A stretch of DNA of 64,000 bases from Clostridia bacterium (lineage in GTDB: Bacteria; Bacillota; Clostridia; Oscillospirales; CAG-272). How positions within the stretch are numbered: the first letter of the stretch is position 1; the number at the start of each line of letters is the position of its first letter. The translations under genes were made by a program, and so were the position numbers. The notes below the pieces were generated by a model, which saw only the letters and a program-made list of their open reading frames with translations, searched no databases and was not told the DNA's origin. Below are positions 53,183 to 62,412 of the stretch, piece by piece. The stretch lies in contig JAFUPC010000079.1 in NCBI GenBank assembly GCA_017481495.1, positions 53,323 to 117,322 of the forward strand. Reading direction: 5' to 3'.

Positions 53183-54013
53183 TCACAACCCCTCCACCGA
53201 CTTATAAAAGGATAACGTCTTATACCCATGCCCGATGTGGTGCAGAAGATACGTCTCGCACGCATCGGCGAAAAGAACGGCGTCTTCCCCGTCCACGGTA
53301 AACGAAAACTGCCGTTTGGGGTCGGTATAGAGAATATACCGCAGTGCCCGGAGAACGCCCGGTGTGACACGGCGGAACAGGACTGTCTGTCCGTATTCGT
53401 CGGTCAGGGGGGTATCGGCGGGAATATACTGCGAGACTTGTTCTTTGTAGAGGTCATTGTAGCAGTGCTCACACAGAAGTCTGCCGTTCATGATGTCCAG
53501 CATTCCGCGCGCACCGCAGTCCTCGTTTCCGCAGACACAGCATCCGGCGACATCCGGCTGATACCCGGCGATGGCGGCGACACGCATTTCAAACGCGCCT
53601 TTGACGATATGGCGGGGGCGTTTTCCGGCAGAGACCGTCCACAGGGTGTTGAGCACAAGCTGTGCAAGTTCCGGGGATGCGACATCCGGCACGGACAGCT
53701 CATCCGCCGCTTCGCAGAGATACGATGCCAGCGCCGCGCCCTCGATGGTGCCTGAAATGCCAAGAAACGTCTCCCGGATGGCGGCTTCGTTCAGATAACA
53801 GTGCTGACTGCCGCGCCGCAGTGTAAAGTCCGCATAAGCAAACAGCTGTGCCGCCGGAAGACTTCCCGACGTGATCTTCCGCACGCCGCGCGCAAACACG
53901 GACAGCTTTCCGTATTCCGGGGTCAGAACGGTCAGCATCCTGTCGCGGTCTCCGACGTCTGTCGTGCGCAGAACGACACCGGGGGTGTTGAAAACGGGTG
54001 TCTTTTCAGCCAT
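53183..54013 (-). CDS. recO: DNA repair protein RecO
   Basis: 276 residues from ATG 54013 (overlapping the stop of the DJ-1 gene by 8 bases; a longer frame to the right would run far into that gene). N-terminal OB-fold (GVVLRTTDVGDRDRMLTVLTPEYG), then helices, and a zinc site CCVCG...CEHC near residues 156-184. It helps load RecA on DNA in repair. It is the last gene of the era operon. Confidence 0.92.
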   Translation of the reverse strand: MAEKTPVFNTPGVVLRTTDVGDRDRMLTVLTPEYGKLSVFARGVRKITSGSLPAAQLFAYADFTLRRGSQHCYLNEAAIRETFLGISGTIEGAALASYLCEAADELSVPDVASPELAQLVLNTLWTVSAGKRPRHIVKGAFEMRVAAIAGYQPDVAGCCVCGNEDCGARGMLDIMNGRLLCEHCYNDLYKEQVSQYIPADTPLTDEYGQTVLFRRVTPGVLRALRYILYTDPKRQFSFTVDGEDAVLFADACETYLLHHIGHGYKTLSFYKSVEGL

Positions 54014-54608
54014 CGCATCCGTACCCCATTGCCGCGCGCACCTCGCGCATTTTCGCATCCCCGCAAAGCATGGAAAGCAGGGCAAACGCCACCCCGGGCG
54101 CCGTCTGCGGACAGCTGGACGTAATGATATGCTCTGAAATCACGATCGGCTCGTGTCGCACATTCACGCCGTATGCGGCAAGCTGGTGCTGTCGGTGTCC
54201 GCCCTGTAAATGGTAGGTGGTCGCTTCTCTGCCCGCCAGAATGCCGCTGTGCGCCAATGAAAGTGCGGCAACGCAGACCGATGCGATCGGCTTTTTCTGC
54301 GCATCAAACGCGCGTATCAGGGCGGAGACCTCCGGGGAAAACGCTTCTTTGTAAAAGCCGTATTCCTCAAACCCGCCGGGGATCGCCAGCGCATCGTAGT
54401 CGTCCGCCGAAATCTCACAGAGCACCCGGTCAGCGGTCACGGGAACACCGAATGTGCTCACGACCTCCCGCTCGGACACCCCGCAGGTCTCCACGGTGAT
54501 GTCACAGCCAAAGTCACAGCGCGCCCAGCCCATGACATCGACGAAAACACTGAACTCCATCGTCTCAAAGCCGCCTGCAAGCAGAAGCAAAACCCGTTTC
54601 GGTGTCAT
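54006..54608 (-). CDS. DJ-1/PfpI family protein (ThiJ-like)
   Basis: 200 residues from ATG 54608; an ATG at 54620 overlaps the era stop and is an alternative. MTPKRVLLLLAGGFETMEFSVFVDVM, ALAIPGGFEEYGFYKE and VCVAALSLAHSGILAGREATTY hold the conserved Glu and the nucleophile Cys of DJ-1/PfpI proteins (Cys in SVCVAA). Members include deglycases, chaperones and thiamine-related enzymes; function here unknown. It is inserted between era and recO, an unusual place for this family. Confidence 0.82.
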   Translation of the reverse strand: MTPKRVLLLLAGGFETMEFSVFVDVMGWARCDFGCDITVETCGVSEREVVSTFGVPVTADRVLCEISADDYDALAIPGGFEEYGFYKEAFSPEVSALIRAFDAQKKPIASVCVAALSLAHSGILAGREATTYHLQGGHRQHQLAAYGVNVRHEPIVISEHIITSSCPQTAPGVAFALLSMLCGDAKMREVRAAMGYGCDG

Positions 54609-54612
54609 GCCG

Positions 54613-55500
54613 TCAGTCATCCACGAATCCGAAATTCGCCACCTGCGCCGCGCTGTCGCGCCAGTTTTCCTTGACCTTGACCCACAGATCAAGATATACC
54701 TTGACCCCAAGGAATTTTTCCAGGTCTTCGCGGGCGTAGGTGCCGATCTTTTTCAGGGTCGCGCCGTGCTTGCCGATAAGAATGCCCTTGTGGGAATCCT
54801 TTTCGCAGAAAATTTCCGCGCGGATGGAGACCAGGTCTTTCTTTTCCTCAAACGCTTCGATGACGACCGCAGTTCCGTGCGGGATCTCGTCGTTTGTCAG
54901 GCGGAGGATCTTTTCGCGGATGACCTCGGCGGCGATCTGGCGCTCCGGCTGGTCGGTGATGATGTCGTCCGGGAAGAACCAGTCCTCGCATTCGTTCATG
55001 AACGGTTCCAGTTCCTCAAAAATGGTCTCAATGCCCTTCCCTTTCATCGCGGAAACGGGGATGACCGCATCGAAATCGTGCTTTTCGGAGAACGTCTGGA
55101 TCGTTTTCCCGACCTTTTCGCCGTTGGCGATATCGATCTTATTGATGATGAGAATGGACGGGATCGAACCGCGCGACAGCTTGTCCATCAGCTGCTCCTC
55201 GGTGGGGCTGATGTGCTTGTCCGCTTCCACGACGTACAGAACGACATCGACGTCGGTCAGCGTATCGTTTGCCGCACGCATCATGAAGTCGCCGAGCTTG
55301 TTCTTCGGGTTGTGCATACCGGGGGTATCCATGAAGACGTACTGGGTGTCGTCTTTGGTCAGGATACCCGTCACGCGGTTGCGCGTGGTCTGGGGTTTGT
55401 CCGAAACAATGGCAATTTTTTCGCCGAGCATGGTATTCAGTAAGGTCGATTTGCCGACGTTCGGCTTGCCGACAATCGCAATGAAGCCTGTTTTTTTCAT
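54613..55500 (-). CDS. era: GTPase Era
   Basis: 295 residues. GKPNVGKST at 11-19 (G1), TTRNRVTGI (G2), DTPGMHNPKNKLG (G3, Asp-x-x-Gly), NKID (G4) and a C-terminal KH domain from about 200 (IRAEIFCEKDSHKGILIGKHG). It assists 16S rRNA processing and ribosome assembly. It follows ybeY by 24 bases. Confidence 0.96.
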   Translation of the reverse strand: MKKTGFIAIVGKPNVGKSTLLNTMLGEKIAIVSDKPQTTRNRVTGILTKDDTQYVFMDTPGMHNPKNKLGDFMMRAANDTLTDVDVVLYVVEADKHISPTEEQLMDKLSRGSIPSILIINKIDIANGEKVGKTIQTFSEKHDFDAVIPVSAMKGKGIETIFEELEPFMNECEDWFFPDDIITDQPERQIAAEVIREKILRLTNDEIPHGTAVVIEAFEEKKDLVSIRAEIFCEKDSHKGILIGKHGATLKKIGTYAREDLEKFLGVKVYLDLWVKVKENWRDSAAQVANFGFVDD

Positions 55501-55524
55501 GTTTTTTATTTCCGTTTTCGTTTA

Positions 55525-56022
55525 TTATCTTTTTTGACCGATGGAAGCCAGAATTTCCTCCTGCCGCCGTCTCTGTTCGCGGTCTTCTTCCTCGGAGCGC
55601 TCGTGGTCGTAGCCGAGCAGGTGGAGCGTGGAGTGGACGGCGAGAAATGCAAGCTCCCGCTCAAAGGAATGCCCGTATTCCTCGGCCTGCGCCTTTGCGC
55701 GTTCCACGGAGATGACGATGTCGCCGAGCGCGACAGATTCTTCCGCCTCGCCGTCCTCCTCATCCGCGGGCGGGAGAACAAAATCGTCCTCGTCCTCGCA
55801 CAGCGGGAACGACAGCACATCGGTGGGCGCATCCTTGCCGCGGTATTCCCGGTTCAATTCCCGTATGGCTTCGTTGTCAACGAATGTGACCGACACCTCC
55901 GCCGGGGATTTAAATTCCTCATAAGCAAGGGCGGCGTTGATCGCCCGTCTGACAAGTGCCCGCGCGGCGGGGGTGACAGGTTCCTTTTTCTGGTCGTTGC
56001 GGGTGTAGATGGTGTTTTTCAT
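55525..56022 (-). CDS. ybeY: Endoribonuclease YbeY
   Basis: 165 residues. The zinc motif [11 protein letters not shown] (H-x3-H-x5-H) lies near residue 129. [29 protein letters not shown] near 46-75 is characteristic. It matures ribosomal RNA. It overlaps the phoH stop by four bases (ATGA). Confidence 0.96.
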   Translation of the reverse strand: MKNTIYTRNDQKKEPVTPAARALVRRAINAALAYEEFKSPAEVSVTFVDNEAIRELNREYRGKDAPTDVLSFPLCEDEDDFVLPPADEEDGEAEESVALGDIVISVERAKAQAEEYGHSFERELAFLAVHSTLHLLGYDHERSEEEDREQRRRQEEILASIGQKR

Positions 56023-57074
56023 CGGTCGTCTCTTTTCTCAAATCTATATTTTGCAGCGTGGGACTGTCCCGCACCGGGATTCTGCTCCTGCTTTCTTGCC
56101 CGCTCGCGGTCGTATTTTTCGTAGGCGAGAATGATCTTCTGCACGAGCTTGTGCCGCACGACGTCGCGTTCGGTGAAATGGTGGATGGCGATGCCGTCGA
56201 TGTCGCGGAGCACCTTTGCCGCCTCCGCAAGACCGGATTTTTTGCCGAACGGCAGGTCGGTCTGCGTGATGTCGCCGGTGACGATGGCTTTGGAGTTGAA
56301 GCCGAGACGGGTCAGGAACATCTTCATCTGTTCGGGCGTGGTGTTCTGCGCTTCATCGAGAATGATGAAAGAATCATCCAGCGTCCGGCCGCGCATATAG
56401 GCAAGGGGCGCGATCTCGATCGTGCCGCGTTCCAGATGCTTCTGATAGGTCTCCGGCCCCAGCATTTCATACAGCGCATCGTAGAGCGGGCGGAGATACG
56501 GGTCGATCTTCGTCTGCAGGTCACCGGGCAGAAAACCGAGCTTTTCTCCGGCTTCCACGGCGGGACGGGTCAGGATGATGCGGGAGGTCTCCTTTGCGCG
56601 GAGTGCTTTGACCGCCATTGCAACGGCAAGAAAGGTCATTCCCGTTCCGGCAGGGCCGACACCGAGCACGACGGTGTTGTTTTTAATCGCCTCGACGTAC
56701 TGCATCTGACCAACGGTCTTTGCCTTGATGGGCTTGCCGCGCGTGGTGATGCAGATGCAGTCGCCGTCAAGCGCGCCGAGTTCCTCTTTCTTTCCGTCGC
56801 TGACCATCGAAATGACATAATCCATGTTCTGCTCGGTCAGCGTGCCGTTCAGCTTCACCATGCGGAGCGCATATTTCAGCACTTCCGCCGCACGGGAGAC
56901 GTTTTCCGCATCCTCCCCCCGCACGACAACGGCATTGCCGCCCGCGCTCATTGTATCCTTTGCAAGCACGGTGACGCCGAATGCCGCTTCCACAGGGCGG
57001 AGGTTGGCATCATAACTGCCGAACAGAATGGAGGTTTCCTCCAATGTATCGGTGAGTATGGTCTGTTCGTTCAT
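56019..57074 (-). CDS. phoH: PhoH-family protein with altered Walker A
   Basis: 351 residues, full length for the PhoH/PhoL family: KH-like N-terminal part, then [18 protein letters not shown] at about 138-155, [55 protein letters not shown] (Walker B at about 245). The Walker A motif has methionine (M146, codon ATG on the minus strand at 56637-56639) where lysine is expected; one base (AAG to ATG) would explain it. A P-loop without lysine should bind ATP weakly, so activity is uncertain. The protein sits in its normal place between yqfD and ybeY. Confidence 0.9.
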   Translation of the reverse strand: MNEQTILTDTLEETSILFGSYDANLRPVEAAFGVTVLAKDTMSAGGNAVVVRGEDAENVSRAAEVLKYALRMVKLNGTLTEQNMDYVISMVSDGKKEELGALDGDCICITTRGKPIKAKTVGQMQYVEAIKNNTVVLGVGPAGTGMTFLAVAMAVKALRAKETSRIILTRPAVEAGEKLGFLPGDLQTKIDPYLRPLYDALYEMLGPETYQKHLERGTIEIAPLAYMRGRTLDDSFIILDEAQNTTPEQMKMFLTRLGFNSKAIVTGDITQTDLPFGKKSGLAEAAKVLRDIDGIAIHHFTERDVVRHKLVQKIILAYEKYDRERARKQEQNPGAGQSHAAKYRFEKRDDR

Positions 57075-57078
57075 ATAT

Positions 57079-58398
57079 TTACGGTTCCTCGTTTTTTACA
57101 TAATAAGGCACCTGCACCGCAATGTTGTCGATGCAGTAAACATCGCGCGTGACAATCAGGCGGTCCTCCTCCCATACCGTATTGGTTTCCGCGGAAAGGA
57201 CAACGGCATCTGTCATCCCGGATAGCTGTTCGGCAAGAGACTGTTCCGCCAGGGCTGCGGCTTCCTCTTTTGTCAGGGTACGCACGGCCTCGGTTTTGTA
57301 AAGACGGACTTCCGTTTTCAGGGTGAGTGGGAGACGGGTGCCGTCTTTGAGTGTCAGCGGATGCTCATCTATTATTGTATCATATTTTACATCTGAAAGT
57401 CCACTCTTTTTCCGCCAATTCTGAAAAATTTCCAAAAAAGTTACGTTTGACGGCGCAAAAAGCCCGGCAGGGACGGTTACTGTCGGCAATTCCACCCCGA
57501 AAAACGACAGCGTATACCGCTTTGATTCCCCGCCCGTGTAGACGTTCTCCGTCACGGTCAGCGGAATCTCGGCGCAGAGTGTCCGCACGGTCTCCGCAAA
57601 GACCTTGCCCTTTGCCCGGCTGTAAATGACATCCCCATCCTTTGATTCATAAAACCCGGTGGCAAGGAGTGTTCCCCGGGTCACCATCTGCTCATGCGAA
57701 ACGAGCACATGACCGTCCCCGACCTCCCAGGAAAGGATACGCCCGTCCGTGTCCGCGATGAGATTCGTTCCCGCAAGCACACCGTCCCCGTCCTCGGTGA
57801 GCACCGCGCTGTTTTCCTTTGAGACCGCGTGCGCGGAACGCACCTCCGCCGACAGCACGTTTCCCCGCCGGTTGATGGCAATCCAGCTGACCGTGTCGCT
57901 CTGCACAAGGAATTTCTTTTCGGCGGAGCGCACATCAAGCGACGGCAGAAAGGTTCCCGCACCGATGCCCATGTCTGCAAGCTGTCCCCGCACCGCTTCG
58001 GTATCGACATGATCCTCCGCCCGTACCGCCTGCGCGTTGTCAAGACAGACGACATCCACCCGCCAGCAGAACAGGGTGGACAGCACAACGATGCCCGATG
58101 CAAAAATCGCTCCAATAAACACCCCCGGCCGCCCGGAAAACTGTCCGAGCACATACGGCAGTCCCCGTCGAGATGTGACCGTGGGAAGCGGAATGCCGCG
58201 CACAGAAAGCGTTTGTGCATAATCTCGCCAGACACGGGTGCGCATCGTGACAAAGAGATCACCGCCCGCTCCGGACACAACCGCGACAAGCGGATACGCA
58301 TTCCGCAGAAGCTGTGCGGTATAGATGCGGCGCATCCGGCACGGCAGACACACAGTCACACATCCCGCAAGATAAGAAAGCAGCGGCATCCTCCCCAT
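57079..58398 (-). CDS. yqfD: Sporulation protein YqfD
   Basis: 439 residues from ATG 58398, which has GGAGG eight bases upstream; an earlier in-frame ATG would overlap yqfC by 47 bases. One membrane segment (VFIGAIFASGIVVLSTLFC) lies near residue 92-110, then a long domain with GIGAGTFLPSLDVRSAEKKF and NAQAVRAEDHVD, typical of YqfD. In B. subtilis it belongs to the sigma-E regulon. It ends 4 bases before the phoH start. Confidence 0.9.
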   Translation of the reverse strand: MGRMPLLSYLAGCVTVCLPCRMRRIYTAQLLRNAYPLVAVVSGAGGDLFVTMRTRVWRDYAQTLSVRGIPLPTVTSRRGLPYVLGQFSGRPGVFIGAIFASGIVVLSTLFCWRVDVVCLDNAQAVRAEDHVDTEAVRGQLADMGIGAGTFLPSLDVRSAEKKFLVQSDTVSWIAINRRGNVLSAEVRSAHAVSKENSAVLTEDGDGVLAGTNLIADTDGRILSWEVGDGHVLVSHEQMVTRGTLLATGFYESKDGDVIYSRAKGKVFAETVRTLCAEIPLTVTENVYTGGESKRYTLSFFGVELPTVTVPAGLFAPSNVTFLEIFQNWRKKSGLSDVKYDTIIDEHPLTLKDGTRLPLTLKTEVRLYKTEAVRTLTKEEAAALAEQSLAEQLSGMTDAVVLSAETNTVWEEDRLIVTRDVYCIDNIAVQVPYYVKNEEP

Positions 58399-58417
58399 CC
58401 CATCATCCTCCGTTTCC

Positions 58418-58813
58418 TCATCCATTTCCACAGCCGCTTCCACTGCCGCCGTCACAGTCGCCATGCAGGATCACCGCCGAAATCCGTCCGCGCACGGAAA
58501 GACATCCCTCGCGCAGAACGCAGATAGTCAGACCTTGCCCTGTGATGCGCAGAAGCGTGAAATCCTCCCCCGATGCCGGGAAGCATCGGGTTTCTGTACA
58601 GCATCCCCCCGCGCCCGGCTTCATGCGGAACAGGATGTTCGTTTCATCGTAGACGAGCAGGGATTCGTATCCGGTCAGCGCAAGCGACATATCGCCTTGA
58701 AGCTCCATGTACGGAACCGCCGGAACACAGCTTTCCGGAAACTCAAACAGCCGGCACAGTCTTGTACCGACCCCCTCGCGTTTCCCCCGCCCCCCGTTTC
58801 GTTTCTTTTCCAT
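58418..58813 (-). CDS. yqfC: Sporulation protein YqfC/YabP family
   Basis: 131 residues from ATG 58813. LFEFPESCVPAVPYMELQGDMSLALTGYESLLVYDETNILFRM and ITGQGLTICVLREGCLSVRGRISAV match YqfC/YabP beta-sandwich proteins made early in sporulation. The last residues are low complexity (GGSGSGCGNG). It precedes yqfD as usual. A sigma-E-like promoter lies upstream. Confidence 0.85.
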   Translation of the reverse strand: MEKKRNGGRGKREGVGTRLCRLFEFPESCVPAVPYMELQGDMSLALTGYESLLVYDETNILFRMKPGAGGCCTETRCFPASGEDFTLLRITGQGLTICVLREGCLSVRGRISAVILHGDCDGGSGSGCGNG

Positions 58814-58850
58814 ATGCTCATATCCCTCGTTCTTTTTTTGCTCCCCCCGC

Positions 58851-58859
58851 TCATACAAT
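58851..58859 (+). promoter_or_regulatory. Weak sigma-E-like -10 for the YlbJ-like gene
   Basis: TCATACAAT resembles the sigma-E -10 box, but no matching -35 lies 14 bases upstream. It is one arm of the inverted repeat with 58878-58891. Confidence 0.4.
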
Positions 58860-58883
58860 CGGTGTGCGGGCGGTCTTCACCGG

Positions 58884-58913
58884 ATTGTATGCACGGAACC
58901 TGCCCGGATATGC
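58884..58913 (-). promoter_or_regulatory. Sigma-E-like promoter for yqfC-yqfD
   Basis: On the minus strand: GCATATC (58913-58907), 14-base spacer, GCATACAAT (58892-58884), nearly the B. subtilis sigma-E consensus. It drives leftward toward yqfC. Confidence 0.7.
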
Positions 58914-58939
58914 TTTTGATTTCAGAAAAAGAGGAGCCG

Positions 58940-59965
58940 ATGATGAACCTGTCACGCACCGCTGTCCCTGTTTCTCCCGCACGCGCAACCCGTTTCGCAC
59001 GGAAAAAAACGGTTTTCCGCCGTATCCCGCCCGTATATCTGATTACCCTTGTATGCGCGGGACTGTTTCTGTGCTTTCCCGCTGTGTCCGCAAAAGGCGC
59101 CGCTGTGGGACTGTCGCTGTGCGCCTCCTCTTTGATTCCTGCGCTGTTTCCGTTTCTGTGTCTGGCGCCGCTTTTGTCGGATGTGCTGTCTGCGCTGGCG
59201 GCATGGGTTTCCCGGCGCTGTTCTGTCGACGGAACGCAGGCACTTTTGTGGTCGTCGTTTGTCATCGGGATGGTGGCGGGACTGCCGCTTGGTGCGGTGA
59301 CGGTATTGTCCCATGTCAAGGCAGGTCGGATTGACCGGGCGTGTGCCGCACGCTTTCTCGGTGTCACGACAGTATCGGGGCCGGCGTTTCTGTCGGGATA
59401 TATCGGAAAAACACTTCTCGGCTCCGTGCGCACCGGGTGGATTTTATACGGAATCCAGCTCTGTGTCTCCCTCATTCTCTTTCTGCGAGAAATGAAAAAA
59501 ACACCACACCCGATGTCGGGCGTGATGTCGGATGCCGGGTTCCGTACAGAGACCCGGGCAGGAGCACCATCGCTTTCCGCGGCGGTCTCACACGGTGCCG
59601 GGAGTATGCTTTCTCTGTGCGGAACGGTGGTGTTTTTTTCGGTTGTCCGCGCGTTTCTGTGCGCATTTCTGCCAAAAGTCCCTGCCGCCTTGCTCGGCGG
59701 TCTTGCGGAGATCACCGGGGGAATACGGGAACTCGTTCTCCTGTGCGGAAACGGGATGCTTGCTCCGGCTGTCCTTCTGCCGCTGATCGCGTTCTTCGTC
59801 GGGTTCGGCGGTGTCAGTGTCGGAATGCAGACGGCAAACTTTACAGCGGGAACAGGCGTATCCATGCGGGATTATTATCGGCAGAAGCTGCTTTGCGGCG
59901 CGATGATGGCGGCGTCTGTGTGGGTTCTTTCACACACGGGTCTCATCGCGGGAATGCCGCTGTGA
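58940..59965 (+). CDS. YlbJ-like sporulation membrane protein
   Basis: 341 residues from ATG 58940 behind AGAGGAG. About eight hydrophobic segments: VYLITLVCAGLFLCFPAVSA, GLSLCASSLIPALFPFLCLAPLLSDVL, LLWSSFVIGMVAGLPLGAVTVL and others; GPAFLSGYIGKTLLGS near residue 150 is a conserved element. This fits the YlbJ/nucleoside-recognition gate family; in B. subtilis YlbJ is made in the mother cell under sigma-E. It is transcribed away from yqfC across the shared promoter region. Its end overlaps phoR on the other strand by 23 bases. Confidence 0.8.
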   Translation: MMNLSRTAVPVSPARATRFARKKTVFRRIPPVYLITLVCAGLFLCFPAVSAKGAAVGLSLCASSLIPALFPFLCLAPLLSDVLSALAAWVSRRCSVDGTQALLWSSFVIGMVAGLPLGAVTVLSHVKAGRIDRACAARFLGVTTVSGPAFLSGYIGKTLLGSVRTGWILYGIQLCVSLILFLREMKKTPHPMSGVMSDAGFRTETRAGAPSLSAAVSHGAGSMLSLCGTVVFFSVVRAFLCAFLPKVPAALLGGLAEITGGIRELVLLCGNGMLAPAVLLPLIAFFVGFGGVSVGMQTANFTAGTGVSMRDYYRQKLLCGAMMAASVWVLSHTGLIAGMPL

Positions 59966-61673
59966 TCGTCGTTCCTTTTCCAACTGTGCTGTCAAGGGTG
60001 ATGACCGCATTGTGATATTGTGCGGCGTGCTTGACGATCGACAGACCCAGACCCGTGCCGCCGGTCTCCCGGCTGTGGCTCTTGTCCACGCGGTAGAACC
60101 GTTCAAAGATGCGGTTTCTGTGCTCCGGCGGAATGCCGATGCCGGTATCGGCAACAGACAGAACGACCCGTCCTGCTTCTCCCGTGACAGTGACAGAAAC
60201 GCTTCCGCCGTCCTTGTTGTAGCGCACGGCGTTGTCGCAGAGGTTGTAGACAATATCATAAAGCAGTCGTCTCGCACCGTGGACGGTCGTATCGCCGGAA
60301 TGTCTGACGGTCATCGTGATGCCGCGCCGTCCGGCGACTTCGGACAGGGTATCGCAGACGCTGTCTGCCGTTGCGCACAGGTCAACGCTTTCCGTTTCCG
60401 GCGCGCCGCCCTCACCCGGGACATATTCATCCATTTCGGACAGCCGGATGATGTCGCCGATCAGGTCAACCAGCCGCTGTGCTTCCGCGCGGATGCGGCC
60501 GACAAAGGACGGAACATCGTTTTCCGAGACCAGACCGTTTTCCAGAAGCTCCGCAGAGCCGATGATGGATTGCAGGGGGGTTTTCAGTTCATGCGAGACG
60601 TTGGCGGTGAATTCCCGGCGGTTGCGCTCGGCATATTCGGTTTCCGTGATGTCGTAGCCGAGAACCACGGCACCGCCGGCATCGCTTCCCGTGCGGCTGA
60701 TGCGGCTGACGGAAACGTGCCATACCCTGCCATCGCGCGCGGTCTTATACTCGCTGTGACCGGTGCGCTGGGCTTCTTCAAAGGCTTTTCCGAGCCGTTC
60801 GATTTCGGCGCCGTCAACGGCTCTGCCTTGTCCGAGTGCGGACAGCGATACCCCGATAGGCGCGGTCTCGTTCTTCTCCTTTGCGGGGTCAAGCCCCAGC
60901 AGTCCGCGTGCGGCGGGATTGATGCTGATGACCTGTCCCCGCGCGTTGAGCAGAATCAGACTTTCGCTCATGCTTGCGACCACGGAATCAAATTCGTCGG
61001 TCTTGCGGCGCAACTCGTTCATCTGGGATTCGATCTGCCGGTGCTGGGCATGGATGCGGTCAAGCATCGGCGCAAGCTCTTCATACGGCGGATGCGCAAG
61101 CGGCGCATCCAGATCAATGGCGTTCAGCGGTTCGACAATCGACCTTGCCATCCGGTAAGCAAGGAATGCCGACAGCGCCAGTGCCGCTAAAATAACGATG
61201 GAAATGGGCTGGAGAATGCTCATCAGCAAGGTAAACAGCGTGATGCTCTCTGCCGCGGCGCGCAGAATCCGTCCGTCCGGCAGCTGTTTTGCAAGATAGA
61301 CGGTCTCCTCGGTCAGGGTTGCCGAATAGCGGCGGCTCTCGCCGAATCCGGTCTCCATCGCTTCCGTGATTTCCTCGCGTTGTGCGTGGTTTTCAAGCAG
61401 AGAAACATCCACCTGCGAGTCATATGTGACCGTGCCGTCGGCTTCCATGAGGGTGAAGCGCAGATCGTCGATGCCGTCCAGCGTTTCAAAATAATCCTCT
61501 CCCATCTGCTCCACCCCGTGTGCGGCAAGCTCCAGCTCTGAGGTCAGCTCCCGGATGCGCAGATTGCGGGTATAACCGTTCATCGCCAGCGCGACCACGG
61601 CGATTCCGGCGATCAGCGCGAACACTGCCGCCGATAAAATACAGCGGAATATCCGCTCTGTCATTGGCTTCAT
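59943..61673 (-). CDS. phoR: Phosphate sensor histidine kinase PhoR-like
   Basis: 576 residues. Membrane segments at about 9-31 and 143-172 bound an extracellular sensor of about 110 residues. Then a HAMP-like linker, a PAS domain (about 228-345, with DITETEYAERNRREF), HisKA with H361 in SHELKTPL, and a HATPase with YNLCDNAVRYNKDGG, VADTGIGIP and GGTGLGLSIV. It matches PhoR, the kinase that senses phosphate limitation with the Pst system. It overlaps phoP by four bases (ATGA). Confidence 0.9.
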   Translation of the reverse strand: MKPMTERIFRCILSAAVFALIAGIAVVALAMNGYTRNLRIRELTSELELAAHGVEQMGEDYFETLDGIDDLRFTLMEADGTVTYDSQVDVSLLENHAQREEITEAMETGFGESRRYSATLTEETVYLAKQLPDGRILRAAAESITLFTLLMSILQPISIVILAALALSAFLAYRMARSIVEPLNAIDLDAPLAHPPYEELAPMLDRIHAQHRQIESQMNELRRKTDEFDSVVASMSESLILLNARGQVISINPAARGLLGLDPAKEKNETAPIGVSLSALGQGRAVDGAEIERLGKAFEEAQRTGHSEYKTARDGRVWHVSVSRISRTGSDAGGAVVLGYDITETEYAERNRREFTANVSHELKTPLQSIIGSAELLENGLVSENDVPSFVGRIRAEAQRLVDLIGDIIRLSEMDEYVPGEGGAPETESVDLCATADSVCDTLSEVAGRRGITMTVRHSGDTTVHGARRLLYDIVYNLCDNAVRYNKDGGSVSVTVTGEAGRVVLSVADTGIGIPPEHRNRIFERFYRVDKSHSRETGGTGLGLSIVKHAAQYHNAVITLDSTVGKGTTITAAFPR

Positions 61674-62386
61674 GATTTCGTTTTCGAAAGAGGATGATTG
61701 GCATCAAAACGGTAGCCGACGCCGCGCACGGTCTCGATGAGCACCCCGTAATCGCCGAGCTTGGCGCGCAGGGTGCGGATGTGCATATCGACCGTCCGCG
61801 TTTCGCCGCAGAAATCCATGCCCCAGATGTCGTTGAACAGCATATCACGCGTGAACGCCACGCCGGGACGGGTCAAAAACAGCCGCAGAAGCTCGTATTC
61901 CTTGTAAGTAAGCACCACACGCGTGCCGTCCACGGTCACGGTATGTTCTTCGTCGTTGACAACAAGCCCGCCGACCGACAGCGTTTTGCCTTTCGGTGCA
62001 GATTCCGTTGTCTGCGGACGGCACCTGCGCAGAACCGCACGGACACGGGAGACCATCTCCATCATGCCGAACGGCTTGACGAGATAATCGTCCGCGCCGG
62101 AGTCAAGGCCGCGGATCTTATCGTATTCCATCCCCTTTGCGGTCGCCATAATAACGGGAATGTCCTTTGTTGCCGGAGTGGTGCGCAGATGTTCGAGAAC
62201 GGTATAACCGTCGTCGCCCGGCAGCATGACGTCAAGCAGAATCAAGGCGGGTGTGCGCTGTGCAATTGCCGCCGTCAGTGCTTCTCCATCCGTAAATCCA
62301 ACCGCCTCAAAGCCGGTGGATTTCAGTGTATACAATTCAATATCCCGGATACCGGGGTCGTCTTCGACACAGTAAATCAGATCCAT
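61670..62386 (-). CDS. phoP: Response regulator PhoP-like (OmpR family)
   Basis: 238 residues. Receiver domain: acidic pocket E8-D9, phosphorylation site D52 (LLDVMLPGDDG), T82 and K104. A winged-helix output domain follows (VLTYKEYELLRLFLTRPGVAFTRDMLF, then RTVDMHIRTLRAKLG). It regulates the pho regulon with PhoR. It sits 26 bases after pstB in the same direction, so Pst and PhoPR are probably co-transcribed. Confidence 0.92.
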   Translation of the reverse strand: MDLIYCVEDDPGIRDIELYTLKSTGFEAVGFTDGEALTAAIAQRTPALILLDVMLPGDDGYTVLEHLRTTPATKDIPVIMATAKGMEYDKIRGLDSGADDYLVKPFGMMEMVSRVRAVLRRCRPQTTESAPKGKTLSVGGLVVNDEEHTVTVDGTRVVLTYKEYELLRLFLTRPGVAFTRDMLFNDIWGMDFCGETRTVDMHIRTLRAKLGDYGVLIETVRGVGYRFDANHPLSKTKS

Positions 62387-62412
62387 ATTCCGGTTTTCTC
62401 CTTATTTATTTT

